Source: an uncultured Clostridium sp.
GTDB taxonomy: Bacteria > Bacillota_A > Clostridia > TANB77 > CAG-508
Length of the DNA: 6,052 nucleotides
Assembly: GCA_946491915.1 (NCBI GenBank)
Contig: CAMLYR010000086.1
Coordinates: 1-6,052 of the forward strand
Reading direction: 5' to 3'
The position numbers were made by a program, and so were the translations under genes. The notes beneath the pieces were generated by a model, which was not told the DNA's origin, made no database searches, and saw only the letters and a list, made by a program, of their open reading frames with translations. Position 1 is the first letter of the stretch. Every line of letters starts with the position of its first letter. Positions 1-5,148 of this stretch are shown one piece after another.

Positions 1-250
1 AAATGGTATGGAAAGGGAAAATCGCAATCAGATCGCAGATATTTGAGCGTACAAAACTGAACTTGTCAGGCGCGATGTAAAGGCGCACGACATAATCCAG
101 CGTAAAAATACCTAAAATAGTCTGGTCCATAGCCTGCTGCCATTCGTTCAATCCCTGTGACAGATCAATCAGCACCAGAACAACTGCAATAATTGCCAAT
201 GTGCTGATAACCACATCGTAAACTTTATGCTGTGTCTGGTTGAGCTTCAT
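1..250 (-). CDS. Voltage-gated (Kv-type) ion channel, N-terminal part, cut by the window edge
   Basis: This frame is too short at the edge to stand out as a long ORF, but it translates cleanly into 83 residues of an ion-transport (voltage-gated potassium channel-like) protein of the inner membrane. Residues about 10-30 form a hydrophobic S1 helix. Residues about 41-60 form S2, with the acidic and basic residues D52 and R56 in LDYVVRLY. Residues 70-80 (NICDLIAIFPF) are the start of S3, with the Asp typical of voltage sensors. S4, the pore loop and the selectivity filter lie beyond the edge, so potassium selectivity is inferred from family resemblance. The ATG at 250 is supported by AAGGAG (256-261) 5 nt upstream and by a strong promoter of its own (287-315). 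The gene is apparently unrelated to the polysaccharide operon upstream: it has a separate promoter, and about 43% GC by hand count over 1-240. Confidence 0.85.
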   Translation of the reverse strand, partial: MKLNQTQHKVYDVVISTLAIIAVVLVLIDLSQGLNEWQQAMDQTILGIFTLDYVVRLYIAPDKFSFVRSNICDLIAIFPFHTI

Positions 251-270
251 TATAACTCCTTCTTTCAAGC

Positions 271-290
271 TAATAAAATTGCTTTTATTA
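271..290 (-). repeat. Perfect 8-bp inverted repeat with 4-nt centre, overlapping the -10 box
   Basis: On the minus strand TAATAAAA (290-283), GCAA (282-279) and TTTTATTA (278-271) form a perfect palindrome. It overlaps the last four bases of the -10 hexamer and covers the expected transcription start. A repressor bound here would block the ion-channel promoter. Alternatively, part of it could fold at the 5' end of the mRNA with a GCAA tetraloop. The arms are A/T only, so chance is a real alternative. Confidence 0.45.
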
Positions 291-315
291 TATTAAAAGA
301 TGAAAAATAATGCAA
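287..315 (-). promoter_or_regulatory. Sigma-70/sigma-A promoter of the ion-channel gene
   Basis: Reading the minus strand, TTGCAT (315-310) is a four-of-six match to the -35 consensus. It is followed by exactly 17 nt and then a perfect TATAAT (292-287). Transcription would start near 280, giving a leader of about 30 nt that carries the AAGGAG ribosome binding site (256-261) before the ATG at 250. This makes the channel a transcription unit separate from the polysaccharide operon. Confidence 0.85.
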
Positions 316-343
316 GGTAGCATGAGTAAAAGTACAAATTCGG

Positions 344-363
344 CCAGCAAACGCTTGCTCTGG
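344..363 (-). terminator. Possible weak terminator hairpin after the polysaccharide operon
   Basis: On the minus strand CCAG (363-360) pairs with CTGG (347-344). Inside it CAA (357-355) pairs with TTG (350-348), with an AG bulge and a GCGT loop. It lies about 35 nt past the last stop codon of the operon, where a terminator is expected. The following bases (GCCGAATTTGTACTTTT) are only moderately T-rich and lack an uninterrupted T-run, so intrinsic termination would be weak at best. Confidence 0.25.
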
Positions 364-397
364 TTAAATCATTATTATCTTGCCTTTATATTATCAA

Positions 398-1102
398 TTA
401 TTTTAAAATGATAAACTCATTTAGCATTGCAGAAGTTGCTTCCTGCGAATTAAACATCATAACATCTAAAATTGAGAGTCCCGGGACAAATGCATTGTCA
501 AATTGTTTGTATTCAATCTCGTTTGTTTTAATAAACCCGAGTTCTAAACCATTTTGATTGAATTTATCTTGTGTATATAAAGCCCGACCTCCAATAGCGT
601 TAATGTACGTATCTGCTTTTAGGCGCTTGCATATATCGATAACGCGATCGTCTTTTGTTAAATTTGGAGTTTTCTCTATATTTGATGAAACAAAAATTTC
701 CGTAGAGATTCCTAAGTATGTACAAACTTGCCGGATGGAGTTTTCTATGAATTTTGCCATGTTGTTTTCTTCGAACATGACGATGGATTCTACTAGTGGA
801 TAAACAGATCTGAATTGTGGGGCTTTTTTATACGCCATTGAAATTGTCGATAACAGCTTTTTCCTTGAGCGTCCACCATCTTGCGTTAAATTTATCTCAT
901 TAATCTTTTTATAGGAACTGGCTCCATCCATAATAATATTGAAGTATTTTGCTTCACCTTGATATAAATACCTATTTCTATTAATCCATCCTCCTTTGAT
1001 AAAGGTCACATCATCATAAATAACAAATTTATCCACGCAAGCAATAAGCTGCCAGTATCCAATATAAGGAAGAAAATACGGCTGCATAATACCAAGTTTC
1101 AT
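398..1102 (-). CDS. WbqC-family protein (polysaccharide biosynthesis)
   Basis: This is a complete 234-residue protein of the WbqC-like family, which is found almost entirely in O-antigen, capsule and related glycan clusters. Family hallmarks are visible in order: IMQPYFLPYIGYWQLI at 5-20, DKFVIYDDV at 24-32, GGWINRNR at 37-44, YKKAPQFRSVYP near 91-102, SS at 139-140, YINAIGGRALY at 166-176, and FVPGLSILDVMMFN at 205-218. The length is normal for the family and there is no signal peptide or membrane helix, so it is cytoplasmic. The reaction of WbqC proteins is not firmly established to my knowledge. Co-location with an acyl carrier protein and amino-sugar enzymes suggests a role in making or transferring an acyl or aminoacyl substituent on a sugar; this is inference. 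The ATG at 1102 follows the ACP stop by 12 nt and has purine-rich AAGGAGAGAAGGAA directly upstream. It is the last gene of the operon. Confidence 0.92.
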   Translation of the reverse strand: MKLGIMQPYFLPYIGYWQLIACVDKFVIYDDVTFIKGGWINRNRYLYQGEAKYFNIIMDGASSYKKINEINLTQDGGRSRKKLLSTISMAYKKAPQFRSVYPLVESIVMFEENNMAKFIENSIRQVCTYLGISTEIFVSSNIEKTPNLTKDDRVIDICKRLKADTYINAIGGRALYTQDKFNQNGLELGFIKTNEIEYKQFDNAFVPGLSILDVMMFNSQEATSAMLNEFIILK

Positions 1103-1114
1103 TTCCTTCTCTCC

Positions 1115-1354
1115 TTAAAGCTCAATTCCATATTTTTTCAATAGATCGATTCCACAAGTATAGGAAGTAAAGTTGATGATATCATCTGTGTCAAACATGA
1201 TGTCAAAGGCCTCCTCCAATTCAGAAATAAGACCCATATGTGCTACAGAATCCCACTTTTCTATATTTAAAATAGAAAAGTCCTCATTTAATACAGCATC
1301 TTCTACTGTAAAAATATGTTTAAAAGCCTGATTATATTTTTCTCTATTTGGCAT
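1115..1354 (-). CDS. Dedicated acyl carrier protein
   Basis: A 79-residue acyl carrier protein. The 4'-phosphopantetheine attachment site is Ser36 in WDSVAHMGLISELEEAF (34-50), followed by the acidic recognition helix II and by the helix III region FDTDDIINFTSY (about 54-65). Size and serine position match standalone ACPs. The D-S-V context, the preceding Trp and the setting make it a pathway-specific carrier, not the fatty-acid synthase ACP. The frame is open further upstream (to 1399), but the start at 1354 is preferred: AAGGAGG lies 9 nt before it, and the longer form would add a basic tail not seen in ACPs. With this start it overlaps the GNAT gene by 11 nt, so translation is probably coupled. 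It presumably carries an acyl or aminoacyl thioester for the adjacent GNAT or WbqC protein (inference). No loading ligase or phosphopantetheinyl transferase is present in the window. Confidence 0.9.
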   Translation of the reverse strand: MPNREKYNQAFKHIFTVEDAVLNEDFSILNIEKWDSVAHMGLISELEEAFDIMFDTDDIINFTSYTCGIDLLKKYGIEL

Positions 1355-1910
1355 TGATACGTTCCTCCTTATATTTTTTATACGCGTTGTCGAAATCACT
1401 TTTGATAATTGAGTTTGGAATTAGATTATGGTATTTTCCATTTTTGAATATACGCTCTCTTAAAACTCCTTCTTCTTTTAATCCGCACTTTCTAGCTAGT
1501 TTGCGCGATAAGTGATTATACTCTAATACAGTGCCATAAATGCAGTTGAGATTCAGTTCATAAAATGCATAATGTAAAAATCCCATCATGGCGTCCATAA
1601 TATCGTTTGGCACGCGTTCAGAAGCTTCCGCTTTGATTTTTTGCGAGAGCTCTGCCGTCCGATTTTTCCAATCAATATTGGTCAGCATAATGCAGCCTAT
1701 CGTTGCCCCACCCTTTATCTGTATCATGCAGCGCAGTTCTTCCTGCTGATTATAAGATTCAAACCATCGCTTCTGCCGGTCCAGGGAAACTGGGAAGCAG
1801 CTTCCACCAGTCATGATTTCGATCCCAGGATCATTCATCATTTCCTGCAGAAATGGCAAATCATCATATTCGATTGCCCTTAAAAGTATAATTCCTTGAT
1901 TAATAACCAT
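1344..1910 (-). CDS. GNAT-family N-acyltransferase, RimJ/RimL-like
   Basis: A 188-residue GNAT protein, normal length for RimJ/RimL-like sugar and protein acetyltransferases. The N-terminal strand and helix are seen in ILLRAIEYDDLPFLQEMMND (8-27). The central strands include IGCIMLTNIDWKNRTAEL (71-88). The C-terminal part is highly typical: YAFYELNLNCIYGTVLEYN at 114-132, SRKLARKCGLKEEGVLRERIF at 135-155, then NGKYHNLI. The usual acyl-CoA pyrophosphate loop (Q/R-x-x-G-x-G/A) is degenerate: RVPNDI at 99-104 has neither glycine. It probably N-acylates an amino sugar made by the adjacent aminotransferase, as WecD does for TDP-Fuc4N. The neighbouring ACP raises the possibility of an acyl-ACP donor. 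The start at 1910 lies 16 nt after the aminotransferase stop, with AAGGA about 10 nt upstream, a slightly long spacing. GC is about 45% over 1561-1860, well above the upstream glycosyltransferase genes. Confidence 0.88.
   Translation of the reverse strand: MVINQGIILLRAIEYDDLPFLQEMMNDPGIEIMTGGSCFPVSLDRQKRWFESYNQQEELRCMIQIKGGATIGCIMLTNIDWKNRTAELSQKIKAEASERVPNDIMDAMMGFLHYAFYELNLNCIYGTVLEYNHLSRKLARKCGLKEEGVLRERIFKNGKYHNLIPNSIIKSDFDNAYKKYKEERINAK
1364..1370 (-). promoter_or_regulatory. Ribosome binding site that fixes the ACP start
   Basis: AAGGAGG on the minus strand, 9 nt before the ATG at 1354. It sits inside the last codons of the GNAT gene (Lys-Glu-Glu), so the two genes are likely translationally coupled. 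No comparable site precedes the alternative upstream ATG at 1399. Confidence 0.8.
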
Positions 1911-1926
1911 AATATTTAATTCCTTT

Positions 1927-2892
1927 TTATAGTTTTTTTAATGTATCGATTATCGTTGAAGAAATATAATCCATGTCATTGAAATCATAACGTTGATCGA
2001 TTGGAATGGGAACTAAATTAGATGCCAGATAGTATTCTATGGTGTTTGCCGAACAACTTTTCAACACGTTTGGCCATAAAGTTGGTATATATATTTTTTT
2101 CGAAATTAATATATTTTTCAATTTATCTCCGTTTCGAATTAAAAATGGATACATGTAATATCCATGGATAGGACAAATGGAAATTTCGTTGTAATTTTTT
2201 AACTTGTTATGAATATAATTAATGTTCTCTCTACGCTTATTCAGTATGTTGACATAGTCAAGCGATGAAAGAATATTTTGCGTGAGTTGAGACATTTGTT
2301 TTATGTTTTCTTTTGACAAATCATTTTCAACTTGTTGATATTTCCGGTAAAATAATGAGGCATCTTGTTCAAACCGTCCCAAGATATGTATCATGCGAGT
2401 CGATGAAACATCGCGGGGCAAATTGTGATACTTACTGGATACAGTGTTTAGTTGAAGGTATGCTCCGTCACTAACTCCAAAAAATTTTCTACAGCAGTAA
2501 ACAGTATCAATACCGGGAGAAGGTTGCTGAAAAAATGATTGTGTATTATCAACAATAACAGACTTAAAATGAGATTTGTAATTTAATAAATCTGCATTTG
2601 AGAGAATCCCAAAGTAATTCACTAGTACCAATACTTCTCCTGGCTGCAGAGCGGTATTAAAAACGGGCAAAAAATTGTCAGATACATTATATGTTTTGTA
2701 CTTGATATCATATTTCACTAGCGTATCGCCTATACAGTCGCACAAATATTGCGGTATCCAAACTGCTTTGTATTTATTCTCCAAAACAGCAAAAACGAGT
2801 GCATTGCGTGCGGTGTTAAAACGAAGCATATGGGTGTAGTACTCTTCGCCATGATATCTTTCATATTCTAAATATCCACCGATTTCCTTCAT
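1927..2892 (-). CDS. Short DegT/DnrJ/EryC1/StrS-type PLP aminotransferase
   Basis: A 321-residue fold-type I PLP enzyme of the sugar-aminotransferase group, about 50 residues shorter than typical members such as WecE or ArnB. RFNTARNALVFAV (24-36) corresponds to the N-terminal substrate/PLP-phosphate region. YFG is at 93-95. VIVDNTQSFF (112-121) supplies the Asp (D115) that contacts the pyridine nitrogen and a Gln (Q118) that stacks near the ring. CRKFFGVSDGAYL (134-146) contains the probable Schiff-base lysine, K136. The C-terminal part shows MYPFLIRN (247-254), IYIPTLWPN (267-275) and LVPIPIDQRYDFNDM (293-307). It probably transfers an amino group to a keto intermediate, most simply a nucleotide-linked 4-keto or 3-keto sugar; with the ACP nearby, an ACP-bound keto acid is an alternative. 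The start overlaps the upstream stop in an ATGA, with GGAGG 6 nt upstream (2899-2903), indicating translational coupling. Confidence 0.85.
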   Translation of the reverse strand: MKEIGGYLEYERYHGEEYYTHMLRFNTARNALVFAVLENKYKAVWIPQYLCDCIGDTLVKYDIKYKTYNVSDNFLPVFNTALQPGEVLVLVNYFGILSNADLLNYKSHFKSVIVDNTQSFFQQPSPGIDTVYCCRKFFGVSDGAYLQLNTVSSKYHNLPRDVSSTRMIHILGRFEQDASLFYRKYQQVENDLSKENIKQMSQLTQNILSSLDYVNILNKRRENINYIHNKLKNYNEISICPIHGYYMYPFLIRNGDKLKNILISKKIYIPTLWPNVLKSCSANTIEYYLASNLVPIPIDQRYDFNDMDYISSTIIDTLKKL

Positions 2893-4028
2893 GCATATCC
2901 TCCAGTACCTAAATCGTATTCAATATGAGTGAAAAAATCGCCCCAAAATTGGATCTCTTTTCCTGGTGTGAATTTATCTAATATATATATATGAATATTA
3001 CTTATATTTTCCTGACGTGTAAATTCATCAAATGACATATGGGGTATATCATCTGTAGCATATATCGGCAAACCGATTCGTTTAAAAAATTGATAATGTA
3101 CAGAAGAACTGGGAAGATATACCTTTTTTCCCATATATAACATATAATAGATATTGGCTAAAGCAATAGGTCTTTCGCAATCGAAAATGGCGATATCTAT
3201 ATTCCGCAGGTATTGCAAATAATTCTGTAAAGGCATTTTTTTGGATATGATAGTAACCTTATCCTTAAATAAGCTTTTAGCACATAATATCACAGAATTT
3301 CTATACTGTGTTCCTCCATATTGTTTCCCTATTCCGAAAACTCCGTAATTCAATGGCAAAACTAATTGTATATTTTCATGAGCAAATGTTTCTAATCTGG
3401 ATAAAATAGGAATATGATTATTCACTTGCAATGAATTATGAGCAATTTGTATCCTTATGAATTTTTTATCGTCCTGATGCTTATAAGTTTTCTCGAGCAT
3501 TTCTTTACGATCAGCTCCAAACGGCAATGGCGTAAAATAACATTTGACATTTGCACCGAACTGCTTATGCACTTCGATATCATCAGCTTCAAACGTCACA
3601 CCAACGACCTTAATTTCCTTTCTTATATGATAATTGATATAATTTAACAATTTACTCTTAAAATCAGTCCCTTTTCTTCTCCAATTATAAAGATCGGCCC
3701 CCCATTCCATCCAAGCAGCCTTTTGTAAAAATCGTTTACAGCATAAATAAATAAAAATGAGATATTTATCCGAGTTAAACAACAAGGAATTAAATATAAT
3801 ATATTTTGCTTGTTTCATTAAACGATAAATTAATATAGCTTTTTGAAAACGATTGTTAGGCAAATAAACAAAATTATCAAATTCTTGATAACTGGGAAAA
3901 AGCTTGAGAGAAGATTTTGAATTACATACTAAAAAAGTATGTTCTGTCAAGTCATAAGTTTCGTGTAACTGTTTGAACAATTGATAACCATTTTGTTCGT
4001 TCAAATGAATAATATGTAAAAATTTCAT
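2889..4028 (-). CDS. GT56 (WecF-like) glycosyltransferase, copy with intact motifs
   Basis: A 379-residue glycosyltransferase resembling WecF, the TDP-Fuc4NAc:lipid II Fuc4NAc transferase (CAZy GT56, GT-B fold). Supporting points are EWGADLY at 108-114 (WecF has IWGADLY), IAHNSLQVNNH at 195-205 (WecF GNSGDRSNEH), LVLPLNYG at 222-229 (WecF VVPMGYP), and YLQYLRNIDIAIFDCERPIALANIYYML at 270-297 followed by GKKVYL. These are comparisons from memory of the E. coli protein, not an alignment search. It would add a 4-amino-4,6-dideoxyhexose or related deoxysugar to an undecaprenyl-linked intermediate at the inner face of the membrane. The frame is open to an ATG at 4079, but the start at 4028 is chosen: MKFLHII aligns with the start of the paralogue (MKVLHVI), AAGGA lies 7 nt upstream, and the longer form would overlap the preceding gene by 41 nt. 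Its stop overlaps the aminotransferase start (ATGA). Confidence 0.85.
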   Translation of the reverse strand: MKFLHIIHLNEQNGYQLFKQLHETYDLTEHTFLVCNSKSSLKLFPSYQEFDNFVYLPNNRFQKAILIYRLMKQAKYIIFNSLLFNSDKYLIFIYLCCKRFLQKAAWMEWGADLYNWRRKGTDFKSKLLNYINYHIRKEIKVVGVTFEADDIEVHKQFGANVKCYFTPLPFGADRKEMLEKTYKHQDDKKFIRIQIAHNSLQVNNHIPILSRLETFAHENIQLVLPLNYGVFGIGKQYGGTQYRNSVILCAKSLFKDKVTIISKKMPLQNYLQYLRNIDIAIFDCERPIALANIYYMLYMGKKVYLPSSSVHYQFFKRIGLPIYATDDIPHMSFDEFTRQENISNIHIYILDKFTPGKEIQFWGDFFTHIEYDLGTGGYA

Positions 4029-4035
4029 TGATTTT

Positions 4036-4040
4036 TCCTT
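4036..4040 (-). promoter_or_regulatory. Ribosome binding site that fixes the second GT56 start
   Basis: AAGGA on the minus strand, 7 nt before the ATG at 4028. It overlaps the TAA stop of the upstream gene (TAAGGA), so terminating ribosomes sit directly on it. This supports the shorter protein over the ATG at 4079. Confidence 0.65.
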
Positions 4041-5148
4041 AGTATATTTCTTTAAACAAATTTTTCCATATATTAACAATGTTTTTATACTCTAGTTCTT
4101 TGGCTAGCAAGGCCTTTATTTGCTCGCTCACCATTTTATGTTTTTGAATGATATCATTTATATTATATATATCTTGTATTGAGTAGAGAGGAAACTTTAT
4201 CTGCCGCAATTTTAAGAAAAGCAAACTGTCTTCTATTACAAAAACTGGTGTATTAGTAAAAACAGAATATAGCAACAATTGATAACAATTCGCATAATAC
4301 TTGAACAAAAAAACAGCATTAATTTGATGCAAATAGTTCAAATATTCCTCTTGATCAATTTGCTTTGATAAAAAAGAAATTTTTTGCTCTGGGTATAGTT
4401 TTCGCTTGCTAGATAAATGCTTAAAATACCACTTGCTATTTTGCTTTTCGGATGGATTATCAACGAAATTCAGCGGAACTAGATAATAATACTTTTGATT
4501 TATTTCGTTTATAATTTGAAACAGCTTCTCGTGCTGATTTATAGCCAAACCACTGTATCCAAGCTGTATCATCAGTTCGGGTTTGTCATTTTTTGAGGTT
4601 TTAGGAGCGAAATTTAATAATTGATGAAGATTATTAAATCTCCATGGATACGGTACTATATATGGGATTTTTAACTCCAATACATATTGGGCTGACACTT
4701 GGGAAAAAATATTCTGAACAGCTACGCGAATATGTCGACTAATTTGATATGCCATTTTATAAAAATCCTTATTGTAAACCTGGGTATCACAATAATATTC
4801 TAGCTGCCGAAGCTCTATGTCACTAATTATCCAAAGAGACTTTTTCCAAAACCTTTTTTCGTGGAGTAACCATTTGAGTCCAAGTCCATTAGATCCAGAG
4901 AAGGAATGCCAAAAGATCAATTCTACGTCTTCCATTATTTTAATAAGTTCCTTGTCATCAAAGGATCCATTTGATAAATAAAGTGCACTTGTAGAGACTA
5001 AAAGCAATGGGGATTTTTTTATAACATTTTCCTTAGAAACTGAAATTAATACAAAATTTTCAATATTATCAAATTGTTCATATTCTAGCATGCGTAAAAA
5101 TGGGTAAGCCGTGTTGTCATTTCCGGCAATAACATGCAATACTTTCAT
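4039..5148 (-). CDS. Divergent GT56-like glycosyltransferase, paralogue of the next gene
   Basis: A 369-residue protein that aligns by eye along its length with the following gene: MKVLHVI at the start, W106 with W106, QLGYSGLAINQH (195-206) with IAHNSLQVNNH, YYLVPLNF (221-228) with LVLPLNYG, EEYLNYLHQINAVFLF (267-282) with QNYLQYLRNIDIAIF, and FPLYSIQDI (319-327) with LPIYATDDI. It therefore belongs near GT56. However, the WGADL motif is replaced by SDIEL (109-113), the glycine-rich GIGKQYGG stretch is absent, and the RPIALANI segment is replaced by YYANCYQL. It may use a different donor or acceptor, or may have lost catalysis. No signal peptide is seen. The start at 5148 overlaps the upstream stop in an ATGA, with a perfect AGGAGG (5154-5159) 5 nt upstream. 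It is very AT-rich. Family assignment is fairly sure; specificity is unknown. Confidence 0.72.
   Translation of the reverse strand: MKVLHVIAGNDNTAYPFLRMLEYEQFDNIENFVLISVSKENVIKKSPLLLVSTSALYLSNGSFDDKELIKIMEDVELIFWHSFSGSNGLGLKWLLHEKRFWKKSLWIISDIELRQLEYYCDTQVYNKDFYKMAYQISRHIRVAVQNIFSQVSAQYVLELKIPYIVPYPWRFNNLHQLLNFAPKTSKNDKPELMIQLGYSGLAINQHEKLFQIINEINQKYYYLVPLNFVDNPSEKQNSKWYFKHLSSKRKLYPEQKISFLSKQIDQEEYLNYLHQINAVFLFKYYANCYQLLLYSVFTNTPVFVIEDSLLFLKLRQIKFPLYSIQDIYNINDIIQKHKMVSEQIKALLAKELEYKNIVNIWKNLFKEIY

Noticed and set aside
558..803. Plus-strand open frame of 81 codons
   Set aside because: Lies wholly inside the WbqC-family gene on the opposite strand, and the translation shows no recognisable domain; it is a shadow frame.
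1352..1399. Longer N-terminus (15 extra residues) for the ACP
   Set aside because: The extra residues are basic and overlap the GNAT gene further; the ATG at 1354 has a perfect AAGGAGG and gives the usual ACP length.
1641..1883. Plus-strand open frame of 80 codons
   Set aside because: Antisense to the well-supported GNAT gene, with low-plausibility protein composition and no recognisable motif.
2979..2999. TA-rich dinucleotide run as a microsatellite or phase-variation tract
   Set aside because: Only a few TA units inside an intact coding frame in an AT-rich gene; changing the count by one unit would break the gene, and no alternative frame is offered.
3438..3647. Plus-strand open frame of 69 codons with a hydrophobic look
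   Set aside because: Antisense to the second GT56 gene; the hydrophobic residues are expected from reading AT-rich lysine/asparagine codons in reverse.
4026..4079. Longer N-terminus (17 extra residues) for the second GT56 protein
   Set aside because: It would overlap the upstream gene by 41 nt, does not align with the paralogue's start, and the ATG at 4028 has a well-placed AAGGA.
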